DNA from: Microbacterium sp. Leaf159
GTDB lineage: Bacteria > Actinomycetota > Actinomycetes > Actinomycetales > Microbacteriaceae
Assembly (NCBI RefSeq): GCF_001423615.1
Contig: NZ_LMOU01000001.1
Coordinates: 2,147,703 to 2,189,949 of the forward strand
DNA: 42,247 bases
Direction of reading: 5' to 3'
Under the pieces are notes generated by a model. The model made no database searches and was not told the DNA's origin. It saw nothing but the letters and a program-made list of their open reading frames with translations. Positions 17,095 to 25,505 of this stretch are shown piece by piece (within the stretch, counting starts at the first letter, position 1; each line of letters begins with the position of its first letter). The translations under genes and the position numbers were made by a program.

Positions 17095-17589
17095 CTACGG
17101 CATCACTGGAAGCGCCTGGGCCGCGTTCCGACTGACGAGACGAAGCGCTTCAGCGAAAGACTCGGCACTCCCTGGAGGAAGCACGTCGATGAGGTACTGC
17201 TCGATGTTGTGCGCGTGAGCCGCGCTGGCGGCGGTCACGACTTCTTCGCCGCGTGCCGTGAGGACGATGCGCTGCACGCGCTTGTCGGTGCTCGATGCTC
17301 GACGTTCCACGAGAGCATCAGCGACCGCCCGCTGAACGAGCCGAGTGGCACCGCCCGACGTGAGCACTCGCGCCTGAGCGATATCTCGCACCGGCAAACC
17401 CTGCTCGCCTGCGCGACCGACCAGAAGCAGAAGCTCGAAGACCGAATGGCTCACGCCGAAATCATCTTGCAAGGAACGACCCAAGATGAAGTCCAGACGA
17501 TTCGCCGCCCCGAGCAGCCGACCGAAGAGAAGGATCCGCGGGTCGTTCGCTGCATCTTGCGCCGTCAGAAACTCCGCATCTTCTGCCAT
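17095..17589 (-). CDS. MarR-family transcriptional regulator
   Basis: A 164-residue winged-helix regulator: VSHSVFELLLLVGRAGEQGL, recognition region VLTSGGATRLVQRAVADALV, wing STDKRVQRIVLTARGEE. It precedes the MBL-fold and SnoaL-like genes on the same strand and is divergent from the alcohol dehydrogenase gene (131 bp), so it could control both directions. MarR proteins typically release DNA on binding a phenolic or other small toxic compound; the natural ligand here is unknown. Confidence 0.88.
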   Translation of the reverse strand: MAEDAEFLTAQDAANDPRILLFGRLLGAANRLDFILGRSLQDDFGVSHSVFELLLLVGRAGEQGLPVRDIAQARVLTSGGATRLVQRAVADALVERRASSTDKRVQRIVLTARGEEVVTAASAAHAHNIEQYLIDVLPPGSAESFAEALRLVSRNAAQALPVMP

Positions 17590-17636
17590 TCCCCCACCTT
17601 AGGCACCGACACTGGGCGTCCAGGAGGTTTTCGACA

Positions 17637-17649
17637 TTCGATAATTGAA
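17637..17649. promoter_or_regulatory. Weak dyad in the marR-type/adh divergent gap
   Basis: TTCGATAATTGAA has 5 of 6 arm positions paired and sits in the only AT-rich part of this promoter region. It could be a -10 or regulator site; it does not match the palindrome at 17057. Confidence 0.3.
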
Positions 17650-17720
17650 GTGGCAGGGTCGAGCGTTCCCGCCTTCCGCACCGCGCGGCAGACCACTCGA
17701 TCTGCTGGAAGGAAGACACC

Positions 17721-18767
17721 ATGAAAGCTCTCCGCTACGTCGAGATCGGCAAGCCGCCCGTCGTCGTCGACATCCCTATCCCCACGCCGGGACCGGGGCA
17801 GGTCCTGCTCAAGATCACCGCCGGCGGTGTATGCCACTCCGACGACTACGTCATGGGCCTCCCCGAGAAGGACTATCTCGAGCAGAGCTACCCGCTGCCG
17901 CTGACGCTCGGCCACGAAGGCGCCGGGATCGTCCACGAGATCGGTGAGGGCGTCGATTCCACGCTCAAGGTCGGGGATGCCGTCGCGGTCTATGGACCGT
18001 GGGGCTGCGGACGCTGCCACAACTGCTCGCAGGGCATGGAGAACTACTGCACCAACGCCGCCGCCGAGGGCATCCGCCCTCCCGGTCTCGGCAGCCAGGG
18101 CTCGATGGCCGAGTACATGATCGTCGATGACGCCCGCCATCTCGTGCCGCTCGGCGACCTCGACCCCGTGCAGAACGTCTCGCTCACCGACGCCGGCCTC
18201 ACCCCGTATCACGCGATCAAGCGCTCGCTCCCGAAGCTCGGCGCGGGCACCTTCGCGGTCGTCATCGGCACCGGTGGACTCGGTCATGTCGGCATCCAGA
18301 TCCTGAAGGCGATCTCCGGCGCCACGGTGATCGCCCTCGACGTCAACGACACGAAGCTCGAGCTCGCCACCGAGGTCGGTGCAGATCACGTGCTGATCAG
18401 CGATGCGTCCGCGGCCGAGAAGATCCGTGAGATCACCGGCGGCTTGGGCGCGAACGCGGTGTTCGACTTCGTCGGAGCGAACCCGACGATGGCCCTGGCG
18501 CAGAGCGTGGCGGCGCTCGACTCCGACGTCACGATCGTCGGGATCGGCGGCGGAAGCATGTCCCTCGGCTTCGGTTCGATCGCCTACGACGCCGCCGTGC
18601 GCATCCCGTATTGGGGATCACGTTCGGAACTGATCGAGGTGCTGGATCTCGCTCGCGCGGGAAAGATCCACGTGCAGACCGAGACCTACTCGCTCGACGA
18701 CGGCCCGAAGGCGTACGAGGACCTCGCCGCGAACAGCATCCGCGGCCGCGCGGTCATCGTTCCCTGA
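17721..18767 (+). CDS. Zinc-dependent secondary alcohol dehydrogenase (ADH-A type)
   Basis: A 348-residue medium-chain dehydrogenase. The catalytic zinc region has VCHSD (C38) and GHEGAG (H65, E66); the structural zinc loop has C96, C99, C102 and C110 in GCGRCHNCSQGMENYC; the nucleotide site is IGTGGLGHVG. From memory it closely follows the Rhodococcus ruber NADH-dependent (S)-alcohol dehydrogenase ADH-A (YGPWGCG, AEYMIVDDARHLVPLGDLDP and LTDAGLTPYHAI are shared in form). It should interconvert secondary alcohols and ketones in the cytoplasm. ATG follows GGAAGGAAG. It is divergent from the marR-type gene, suggesting induction by the same compound that acts on that regulator. Confidence 0.92.
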   Translation: MKALRYVEIGKPPVVVDIPIPTPGPGQVLLKITAGGVCHSDDYVMGLPEKDYLEQSYPLPLTLGHEGAGIVHEIGEGVDSTLKVGDAVAVYGPWGCGRCHNCSQGMENYCTNAAAEGIRPPGLGSQGSMAEYMIVDDARHLVPLGDLDPVQNVSLTDAGLTPYHAIKRSLPKLGAGTFAVVIGTGGLGHVGIQILKAISGATVIALDVNDTKLELATEVGADHVLISDASAAEKIREITGGLGANAVFDFVGANPTMALAQSVAALDSDVTIVGIGGGSMSLGFGSIAYDAAVRIPYWGSRSELIEVLDLARAGKIHVQTETYSLDDGPKAYEDLAANSIRGRAVIVP

Positions 18768-18773
18768 TCCGAG

Positions 18774-18808
18774 AGCGCCGTGCGGTCGCGCCATGACCGC
18801 ACGGCGCT
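18774..18808. terminator. Strong bidirectional hairpin terminator
   Basis: A perfect 14-bp stem, AGCGCCGTGCGGTC paired with GACCGCACGGCGCT, around a 7-nt loop, in the 62-bp gap between the convergent alcohol dehydrogenase and methyltransferase genes. No T-run. Confidence 0.8.
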
Positions 18809-18829
18809 GCGGTCGCACCCGGGACCAGG

Positions 18830-19513
18830 TCAGAGCGTCGAACCGCTCGCGAGCGTCGCAGCGACCGCGACGAGATGACCGCCCTTGCGCTCGACGCGGC
18901 GCACAGACGAGGGAGCGACGGCATCTCGCTCGAGCATCCGCCATGGCCGCGCCGCGATGTCGGCTCCCCCGGTCGCGCACGCGAGCCGCGCCAACGGTGA
19001 CAGCACACTCCAGAAGCCGTGCGGTGGTTGCATGTCGACGACGCACGCACGCGCGCCGGGGCGCAGGCACGCTCGCGCACGACGCCACGCCTCCTCACGC
19101 TCGGCGATCACGCTGAGCGAATACGTCGCGAGCAGAGCATCCGCGCGTCCGTCACCGGAGCCGCGCAGGTCGGTGACGGCCTGAGCCACCGTCTCCGGTC
19201 GCAGCTCTGCGGCATCCGTCCGGATCAGGCGAACCCGGTCTCCCCAGCCCTCCCGGTCGATCCGCCGCTGGGCCATGGCGAGCATCCCGGGGCTGCGGTC
19301 GATGCCGATCACGATGCCCGACGAGCCCGTCGCCGCGAGCAGCGGTGCGAAATTCAGGCCGGTCCCGCAGCCGAGATCGATGACGACGTCGCCGGATCCC
19401 AGCGCGAGCAGCGAGATCCCCGCCTGCCGCCCGGCCCGATACACCAGGCGCTCACCCGAGAGCACGTCGTACCAGCGCGCACCCGCGCTGTACCGCCGCA
19501 CCAGTGCAGCCAT
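18830..19513 (-). CDS. Class I SAM-dependent methyltransferase
   Basis: About 227 residues from ATG 19513 (GGGAGG 4 bases upstream); a GTG at 19537 is possible but lacks a ribosome site. Motif I is VVIDLGCGTGLNFAPLL, the acidic ribose contact is GIDRSP, and motif III follows DALLATYSLSVI. It resembles UbiE/phospholipid N-methyltransferase-like enzymes in the layout YSAGARWYDVLSGE...YRAGR. The target is unknown. It is divergent from the MerA-like gene with under 40 bp between, and next to the CDP-alcohol phosphatidyltransferase, so a lipid or head-group substrate is a reasonable guess. Confidence 0.83.
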   Translation of the reverse strand: MAALVRRYSAGARWYDVLSGERLVYRAGRQAGISLLALGSGDVVIDLGCGTGLNFAPLLAATGSSGIVIGIDRSPGMLAMAQRRIDREGWGDRVRLIRTDAAELRPETVAQAVTDLRGSGDGRADALLATYSLSVIAEREEAWRRARACLRPGARACVVDMQPPHGFWSVLSPLARLACATGGADIAARPWRMLERDAVAPSSVRRVERKGGHLVAVAATLASGSTL

Positions 19514-19539
19514 CCGGCCTCCCGCCTCCGGGTCCACTC

Positions 19540-19545
19540 TAGGCT
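19540..19545 (+). promoter_or_regulatory. Probable -10 box for leaderless MerA-like gene
   Basis: TAGGCT fits TAnnnT and ends 6 bases before ATG 19552; no ribosome site is present. Confidence 0.45.
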
Positions 19546-19551
19546 TCAGGC

Positions 19552-21045
19552 ATGAGCACTCCTTCTCGCAGACCCGCGCGTGCCCTCACGGCCCGCGAAG
19601 CCGGCGCCCGCACGTGGGATCTGGTCGTCATCGGGGCGGGCAGCGCCGGACTCGTCGGGTCGCGCACTGCCGCCGCGCTCGGTGCGAGCGTGCTGCTGAT
19701 CGAGGCTCACCGCTTCGGCGGAGAGTGCCTTCACACCGGCTGCGTGCCGTCGAAGGCTCTCATCGCCGCTGCCTCCGCCGCGCACGCCGCGCGCCGCAGC
19801 GCAGCCGTGGGCGTGACCGCGACCGGGGTCGATGTCGACTTCCCGGCGGTCATGCGGCACGTGCACTCCGCGATCCGCGAGATCGAGCCTGTCGACTCCC
19901 CCGAGACGCTGAACCGCGACGGCGTGCACACTCTCACCGGACGCGCGCGGTTCGACGGCCCCCGCTCGGTCGTGGTCGACGGCGAGCGCATCGCCTTCCG
20001 CGACGCGCTGATCGCGGCGGGCAGCACGCCGGTGCGCACGTCGGTCGAGGGCGAGGCCGCAACAGACGTGCTCACGAACGAGACGTTCTGGGAGCTGGAC
20101 GAGCTGCCTCCGCGTCTGCTCGTGCAGGGCGGCGGCGCGATCGGCTGCGAGCTCGCGCAGGCGATGGCTCGGCTCGGCAGCGCGGTCACGCTGGTGCACC
20201 GTGGCGATCGACTGCTGCCGAAGGAGGATGCCGCGGCGAGCGCTGTCGTCCTCGCAGCGCTGCGTGCCGACGGCGTCGACGTGCGTCTCGGCACGACCGT
20301 GAGCGCCTTCGAGTCACCCGGCTCCGACGATGATCCCTCCCCGTCGGGAACCGCGACGCTGAGCGACGGCACGCAGGTCGCATTCGATCGAGCGCTCGCC
20401 GCACTCGGGCGTCGCGTCGAGGCCGCGGGTCTGGGTTTGTCGGCAGCGGCCGTGCGGCTCGACCCACACGGAGCCGTCGACGTCGACGCCACCCTGCGCA
20501 CGTCGAACCCCCGCATCCGTGCCGCCGGCGACGTCACCCCGCTGCCGAGGTTCACGCACACGGCCGGCATGTACGGCAGCGTCGCCGCGACGAACGCGGT
20601 GCTCGGGCTCGCCCGCAAGGCCGACGTCGATGTCGTTCCGCGCATCACGTTCACCTCGCCAGAGGTCGGGGCGGTGGGCATCACGCCGGATGCTGCTCGC
20701 GCACAGGGGATGCGGGTGATCGTGCATTCCCACGCTCATCTCGATCGGGCGATCGCGGACGGACACACCGACGGCTTCACGAGCATCGTGGTCGATCGGC
20801 GAGGCCGGGTCACCGGCGCCGTCATCGTCGGGCCGCGGGCAGGCGAATCGCTCGCGGAGTACACCGTGGCGGTGAAGACCGGCATGAACGTGCGCACGCT
20901 GGCCACGACGATGCACGCCTACCCGAGCTACTCCGACGCCGGGTGGAACGCCGTCGTGAAGGAGGCGCAGCGCGGCCTCCGCGGCGGGGCCGTCGCATTC
21001 GGCATCCGCCTCCTCGTCCGTCGCCACCGCCGCCGCCGCGCCTGA
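19552..21045 (+). CDS. MerA/dihydrolipoamide-dehydrogenase-like flavoprotein
   Basis: A 497-residue FAD pyridine-nucleotide disulfide oxidoreductase. FAD site VVIGAGSAGLVG (25-36), redox disulfide C59/C64 in GGECLHTGCVPSK, NAD(P)H site GGGAIGCELAQ, second FAD segment IRAAGDVTPLPRFTH, and a dimerisation domain ending TTMHAYPSYSDAGWNAV. The catalytic His-x-Glu pair of the family appears as H with a downstream D. There is no N-terminal metal-binding domain and no C-terminal Cys pair, so it is not a proven mercuric reductase. This subfamily is often found near TVP38/TMEM64 proteins, as here. Its disulfide-type substrate is unknown. Confidence 0.88.
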   Translation: MSTPSRRPARALTAREAGARTWDLVVIGAGSAGLVGSRTAAALGASVLLIEAHRFGGECLHTGCVPSKALIAAASAAHAARRSAAVGVTATGVDVDFPAVMRHVHSAIREIEPVDSPETLNRDGVHTLTGRARFDGPRSVVVDGERIAFRDALIAAGSTPVRTSVEGEAATDVLTNETFWELDELPPRLLVQGGGAIGCELAQAMARLGSAVTLVHRGDRLLPKEDAAASAVVLAALRADGVDVRLGTTVSAFESPGSDDDPSPSGTATLSDGTQVAFDRALAALGRRVEAAGLGLSAAAVRLDPHGAVDVDATLRTSNPRIRAAGDVTPLPRFTHTAGMYGSVAATNAVLGLARKADVDVVPRITFTSPEVGAVGITPDAARAQGMRVIVHSHAHLDRAIADGHTDGFTSIVVDRRGRVTGAVIVGPRAGESLAEYTVAVKTGMNVRTLATTMHAYPSYSDAGWNAVVKEAQRGLRGGAVAFGIRLLVRRHRRRRA

Positions 21046-21061
21046 GCCTGCCCGACCCGAC

Positions 21062-21706
21062 TCAGCGCAGGCTGCGATAGCCGACGATGATGCGCTGCAC
21101 TGCGCTCACGGCGACGAAGAGTGCCCACACCAACGCGATCTGCCATGCCCAGAACGGCAGGATGAGCCACAGCGCGTGCACCGCGATGGTCTCGGTGCCC
21201 TCGGCGATCCGACCCAGGAACGACAGCGAACGCCCGTCGTCGATCGTACGACCGGTGCGCTCGGCGATCGACGAGAAGGCGAGGAAAGCTGTGCCGTTCA
21301 CGTAGTAGACGAGCAGCACGACGAGGAACGGCCACCACGGGGCGCCGAACTGCGACGTGGCGCCGAAGGCGACGCCGACGACCGTGGCGCCGTAGACGAC
21401 GAAGTCGGCTGTGATGTCGAGGAAGCCCCCCGCGTGGGAGGGCGCGGACTCTCGCCCCTCCGCTTCCGCCTGCCGTCGGCGGCGTCTGGCGAGGGTGCCG
21501 TCGAGCCCGTCGGCGATGCGCGAGACGAGCCACAGCACGAGAGCGACCCACCACAGCTGGAACCCGGCCGTGACCGCCGAGGCGACACCCAGCGCGAGCC
21601 CGAGCACCGTCAGCCGATCGGGGGTGATCCCCGGTCGGTCCAGGGCCGTTGCTGTCGCCTCGAGCGGTCGGGCGAGCACGGCCCGCAGAGAACGGTCAAG
21701 CATCAT
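21062..21706 (-). CDS. CDP-alcohol phosphatidyltransferase family membrane protein (YnjF-like)
   Basis: About 214 residues with five to six membrane segments. The family signature is seen as DGLDGTLAR (D66, D69) and GGFLDITAD (D97, D101); the gap between the two halves is longer than usual because of an inserted charged stretch (about residues 75-92). Such enzymes transfer a phosphatidyl group from CDP-diacylglycerol to an alcohol at the membrane. Start: ATG 21706 (ATG 21703 and GTG 21712 are alternatives), overlapping the TVP38-like gene. E. coli YnjF, next to ynjBCD, is of the same family, which matches the ABC genes here. Confidence 0.83.
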   Translation of the reverse strand: MMLDRSLRAVLARPLEATATALDRPGITPDRLTVLGLALGVASAVTAGFQLWWVALVLWLVSRIADGLDGTLARRRRRQAEAEGRESAPSHAGGFLDITADFVVYGATVVGVAFGATSQFGAPWWPFLVVLLVYYVNGTAFLAFSSIAERTGRTIDDGRSLSFLGRIAEGTETIAVHALWLILPFWAWQIALVWALFVAVSAVQRIIVGYRSLR

Positions 21707-22415
21707 CGGCACCGCCGGTCTTCTGCGCCGACGACGGGTGCTCGCCGTTGCGTCGGCGCAGGACCGCCGCTGTCACGATGCCGCCGAGGATGAGCACGCC
21801 CAGCACGGCGACGGCGATCCAGAACGGCGGCCCGAGTTCGAGCCCGAACGCGCCGAGCGCCACATACGCTGCGGACCCGGGCAGGATGCCGATGGCCGTG
21901 CCCAGCGCGTAGTCGCGACGTCTCACCGCCGTCAGGCCGGCGCCGTAGTTGATGAGCGTGAACGGGATGATCGGCACCAGCCGGGCTCCGAGCACGGCGA
22001 GGAATCCGCGGTGCGCCAGGGCGGCGTCGAGGCGCGCCACCCGGGCTCCCGTGAGACGCTCGACGGCCTCCCTGCCGAGTGCTCGACCGATGACGAATGA
22101 CGCCGCGGCGCCCAGCAGGGCTCCGACGTAGACGAGCCCCAGTGCGAGCCAGAAGCCCCACACGAGACCTGCCGCGATGGTCAGCAGGTTCTTGGGCACC
22201 GGGGTCAGCGTGAGTGCGGCGTATGCGACGACGAACAGCAGCGCGCCGCCCGGTCCGAGACTCGCCGCCCACGCGCGTATCGCCTCGAGGTCCGTCGGGG
22301 CGAAGAAATACCCAACCGTTCCGACGAGGGCGACGAACAGAAGGAGAAGCAGCAGGCGGACGATCGCCGATCGCTTCGAGGGGGCGACGCTGACACGCGA
22401 ATCACCAGCATCCAC
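21696..22415 (-). CDS. TVP38/TMEM64 (VTT-domain) membrane protein
   Basis: About 239 residues with a central VTT/DedA-like core: PKNLLTIAAGLVWGFWLALG, then GALLGAAASFVIGRALGREAV, and LVPIIPFTLINYGAGLT with conserved prolines in the re-entrant region. GTG 22415 is preferred because GGGGAGG (22422-22428) is 6 bases away, whereas the ATG at 22421 abuts it. VTT-domain proteins are linked to lipid scrambling or transport. It is translationally coupled to the CDP-alcohol phosphatidyltransferase and divergent from the ynjB-like gene. Confidence 0.87.
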   Translation of the reverse strand: MDAGDSRVSVAPSKRSAIVRLLLLLLFVALVGTVGYFFAPTDLEAIRAWAASLGPGGALLFVVAYAALTLTPVPKNLLTIAAGLVWGFWLALGLVYVGALLGAAASFVIGRALGREAVERLTGARVARLDAALAHRGFLAVLGARLVPIIPFTLINYGAGLTAVRRRDYALGTAIGILPGSAAYVALGAFGLELGPPFWIAVAVLGVLILGGIVTAAVLRRRNGEHPSSAQKTGGADDA

Positions 22416-22434
22416 AGGCATCCTCCCCGACTCC

Positions 22435-22443
22435 TATACCCTA
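22435..22443. promoter_or_regulatory. Overlapping divergent -10 boxes
   Basis: TATACCCTA reads as TACCCT on the plus strand (22437-22442, toward the ynjB-like gene) and as TAGGGT on the minus strand (22438-22443, toward the TVP38-like gene); both fit TAnnnT. The gap between the two genes is only about 75 bp, so both operons seem to share this core. Confidence 0.4.
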
Positions 22444-22490
22444 GCCCGGCGCGATATGCCGATACACCGATTCCGAAGCGAGGAACCCCG

Positions 22491-23732
22491 ATGAGCAGCA
22501 CCGCACGATGGCCTCGGAGGAGCGCGGCTCTCGCGCTCGCCGTGCCGCTGATCGCCCTCACCGCGTGCGCAGCCCCCGAGAGCAGCGCGTCGACGACCTA
22601 CGACGACTGGGATGCGGTGCTCGAGGATGCCGAGGGCCAGACCGTGCAGCTGTGGATGTACGGCGGCGACGATCAGGGCAACGCCTATGTCGACGACATC
22701 CTCGCCCCCGCCGTGGCGGAATACGGAGTGACGCTCGAGCGCGTGCCCGTGACCGACACCGGCGATGCGCTGAACAGGGTGTTCACCGAGATCCAGGCCG
22801 GACGCTCCGACGGCACGGTCGACCTCATCTGGGTCAACGGCGACAACTTCCGCACCGGCAAAGAGGCAGATGCGTGGCTGTGCGGATGGACAGACCTGCT
22901 GCCGTCGATGGCTGCCACCGACCCCGACGACCCCCTGCTGCAGTCCGACTTCGGCACCCCCGTCGACGGCTGCGAGGCCCCGTGGCACAAGGCGCAGTTC
23001 ACGCTCGCTTACAACGCCGAGGCGATCCCGGACCCTCCGACGACCCTCGAGGGGGTGCTCGAATGGGCCGAGGCCAACCCCGGACGCTTCACCTACCCGG
23101 CCCCACCGGACTTCACCGGCTCGGTGTTCGTGCGCGAGGTGCTGTCGAGCGTCTCCGGCGGTGCCGACGAGGTGCCTGCGGAGTTCTCGCAGGAAGCGTT
23201 CGACGAGCTGAGCCCTGCCCTCTACGAGCGGCTCGATGACCTGGCCCCGAGTCTGTGGCGTGGCGGTGACACCTACCCGGCGAACGAAGCCGAGCTCGGT
23301 CAGCTCTTCGCCGACCGCCAGATCGACATCACGATGACGTACGGGCCGGCGACGCTCACCGCTCTCGTGGCCGACGGCACCTACCCGCCGGGAACCACCG
23401 TGCTGCCTCTCGAGGACGGGACCGTGGGCAATGCGAGCTTCCTCGGACTGCCCGCGAACTCCGACTCGATCGCAGGCGCGATGGTCGTCGCGAACGTCGC
23501 GCTCTCGGTGGAGCAGCAGGTGGCGAAGGCACAACCCGATGTGTGGGGTCAGTTCACGGTGCTCGACATCGACGGCCTCTCGGATGCCGACCGCGCCCTG
23601 TTCGATACGCTCCCGGAATCGCCTGTCGTTCCCGGGTACGAGGTGCTGTCGGAGAACGCGCACGGCGAACTCTCCGCAGAGTGGGTCCCCGCCCTGGACG
23701 AGGGCTGGCGAACCGGCGTGCTCGGCCGATGA
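22491..23732 (+). CDS. ynjB: ABC transporter substrate-binding lipoprotein, YnjB family
   Basis: A 413-residue lipoprotein: signal peptide with lipobox LTAC (C26). The mature protein tracks E. coli YnjB from memory: a GQTVQLWMYGGD start, VDLIWVNGDNFRTGKEA, the CEAPWHKAQFTLAYN segment, and ANPGRFTYPAPPDFTGSVF. It is the first gene of an importer operon; its stop overlaps the next permease start as ATGA. The ligand of the YnjB family is not established. Membrane anchoring and neighbouring lipid-type enzymes suggest it delivers a substrate linked to the module's chemistry. Confidence 0.92.
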   Translation: MSSTARWPRRSAALALAVPLIALTACAAPESSASTTYDDWDAVLEDAEGQTVQLWMYGGDDQGNAYVDDILAPAVAEYGVTLERVPVTDTGDALNRVFTEIQAGRSDGTVDLIWVNGDNFRTGKEADAWLCGWTDLLPSMAATDPDDPLLQSDFGTPVDGCEAPWHKAQFTLAYNAEAIPDPPTTLEGVLEWAEANPGRFTYPAPPDFTGSVFVREVLSSVSGGADEVPAEFSQEAFDELSPALYERLDDLAPSLWRGGDTYPANEAELGQLFADRQIDITMTYGPATLTALVADGTYPPGTTVLPLEDGTVGNASFLGLPANSDSIAGAMVVANVALSVEQQVAKAQPDVWGQFTVLDIDGLSDADRALFDTLPESPVVPGYEVLSENAHGELSAEWVPALDEGWRTGVLGR

Positions 23733-24604
23733 GCTTCGCGCCGGTGGCGCGCCGCCGCGGGAGCGCTCGTCAGCTCCTGAGCGGCGCGTTGCTGGTGCTC
23801 CCTGCGGCCGCCGTGACCCTGCTCGTCGTGGGCGGCGGGATCGGCGCGACAGTGTTCCAGGCACTCGGCCTCATGCCGGTCGCCGGGCCCGTGACTCCCG
23901 GCGTCGACGCGTTCCTCGCCCACCCCGACGACCTCGCGGCCGCGACCGCGGTGTCGGTCGCCGTCGCGGCGGTGTCGACGGTCATCGCGGTCGTCGTCGG
24001 CACCGGCGCCGCGGTCGTCATCGCCTCTGGACGCGCAGGGAGTCGTCTGCTCGCCGCCCTCGGCGCGACGACCGTGACCGTGCCCCACCTCATCGGAGCC
24101 GCGACCATCGGACTCCTGCTCTCGGACGCGGGAGTGCTTCCGCGGCTGCTCGGCATCCCGCCCGAAGCGTGGGCGCCGTGGGTCGGCGGCCCCCTGTGGG
24201 GTGCGGCCATCGCGGAGTTCGCCTGGAAGGAGTCGGCGTTCGTCGCGCTCGTGGTCACCGGCACCCTCGCGACCCGCATCGCCACCTACGACGAGACTGC
24301 CGCGCTGCTCGGCGCGGGCCGGTGGCGTCGCTTCCGTCACGTCCTGCTGCCCTTGACCGCGCCGACCATCGTCATCTGCGCGGCGATCAGCTTCGTCTAC
24401 GCGCTCGGATCGTACGAAGTGACCTGGCTGCTCGGCCGCACCTATCCCGAGCCTCTGCCCGTGCTGGCCGTTCGGCTGTTCCAGGGCGTGTCGCTGGCAT
24501 CTCGTCCCGAAGCGGCCGCGGTGGCGCTCGTCACCTGCGCGATCTCGCTCGCTGTCGTGGCGTTGACCTTCGCTGCGCTCCGACGCACGGCCGTCTGGCG
24601 GTGA
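23729..24604 (+). CDS. ABC permease, N-terminal half equivalent of YnjC
   Basis: A 291-residue inner-membrane permease with about six hydrophobic segments (first at LLVLPAAAVTLLVVGGGIG). An EAA-like loop is seen at YDETAALLGAGRWRRFRHVLLP. The ATG at 23729 overlaps the ynjB stop (ATGA). E. coli YnjC is one roughly 510-residue protein with two permease units; here the units are separate genes. Confidence 0.87.
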   Translation: MSFAPVARRRGSARQLLSGALLVLPAAAVTLLVVGGGIGATVFQALGLMPVAGPVTPGVDAFLAHPDDLAAATAVSVAVAAVSTVIAVVVGTGAAVVIASGRAGSRLLAALGATTVTVPHLIGAATIGLLLSDAGVLPRLLGIPPEAWAPWVGGPLWGAAIAEFAWKESAFVALVVTGTLATRIATYDETAALLGAGRWRRFRHVLLPLTAPTIVICAAISFVYALGSYEVTWLLGRTYPEPLPVLAVRLFQGVSLASRPEAAAVALVTCAISLAVVALTFAALRRTAVWR

Positions 24605-24608
24605 ACGG

Positions 24609-25505
24609 ATGACGTCGAGCACCCTCAACACCCCTCGCGGCCCCGGCCGCGTCATCCGTCTCGCCGTCACCGCACTGCTGATCGTCTGGTTCGCCCTGCC
24701 CTTCCTGCCTCTCGTGCTCTGGGCGTTCGCCGACGGCTGGTCCTTCCCGTCTCCCCTGCCCACAGCCTGGGGAGTCCAAGGCATCGAGGATGCGCTGGGC
24801 TTCGGCCTGCTTCCTGGATTCGCCCGTTCCGTGCTGCTCGGGCTGGTCGTCGCCGCGATCGCCACACCGCTCGGCGCCCTCGCCGCACGAGCGCTGACCT
24901 TCGGCGCCGTTCCCTTCCCCCGCGCCGTCTCGGCGCTGCTGCTCGCGCCCATCGCATTGCCGCCGTTCGCTGCGGTCCTCGGCGTCAACGTCCTGCTGTT
25001 GAGGGCGTACATCCCTCCCGTCCTCGGAGTGGTCCTGGTGCTCGTGGTCCTGGCACTGCCCTACACGACGTTCGTGATGCGCACAGCGTACGGAGCCTAC
25101 GACCTCTCCTACGAAGAGGAGGCGCGACTGCTCGGCGCCACCCCCTCCCAGGTACTGCGCCGCGTGCACCTGCCCATGATCGCCCCCGCACTCGCGAGGG
25201 CCGGGTTCCTGGCGTTCCTCGTCGCATGGAGCGACTACATCGTGACCGTCATCGTCGGCGGAGGCGAACTCGTCACCCTTCCACTGATCGTGGCAGGAGC
25301 CGCCGCCGGACTCGGCAACGATGCCGCCGTCGCCGTCATGTCGCTCGGGGCGGTCATCCCCCCGGTGCTGCTGCTCATCTCCGTACTGGCCGTGCGCGGA
25401 TCCGGCCGACCCACCGCCGGAAGGCGCCGCCGGTCATCCGCTCCCCCGGACATCGCCTCTTCCGCCTCGTCTTCCCGCCCCACGATCTCAGGAGCATCCG
25501 CGTGA
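24609..25505 (+). CDS. ABC permease, C-terminal half equivalent of YnjC
   Basis: A 298-residue permease starting 4 bp after its partner ends. Six hydrophobic segments, EAA loop YEEEARLLGATPSQVLRRVHLP, and a C-terminal basic and Ser-rich cytoplasmic tail (after about residue 262). Its stop overlaps the ATPase GTG start. It forms the channel with the preceding permease. Confidence 0.87.
   Translation: MTSSTLNTPRGPGRVIRLAVTALLIVWFALPFLPLVLWAFADGWSFPSPLPTAWGVQGIEDALGFGLLPGFARSVLLGLVVAAIATPLGALAARALTFGAVPFPRAVSALLLAPIALPPFAAVLGVNVLLLRAYIPPVLGVVLVLVVLALPYTTFVMRTAYGAYDLSYEEEARLLGATPSQVLRRVHLPMIAPALARAGFLAFLVAWSDYIVTVIVGGGELVTLPLIVAGAAAGLGNDAAVAVMSLGAVIPPVLLLISVLAVRGSGRPTAGRRRRSSAPPDIASSASSSRPTISGASA

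Noticed and set aside
19552..21045. Mercury resistance (merA) interpretation
   Set aside because: No N-terminal HMA domain, no C-terminal vicinal cysteine pair, no merR/merT nearby; only the shared flavoprotein fold supports it.
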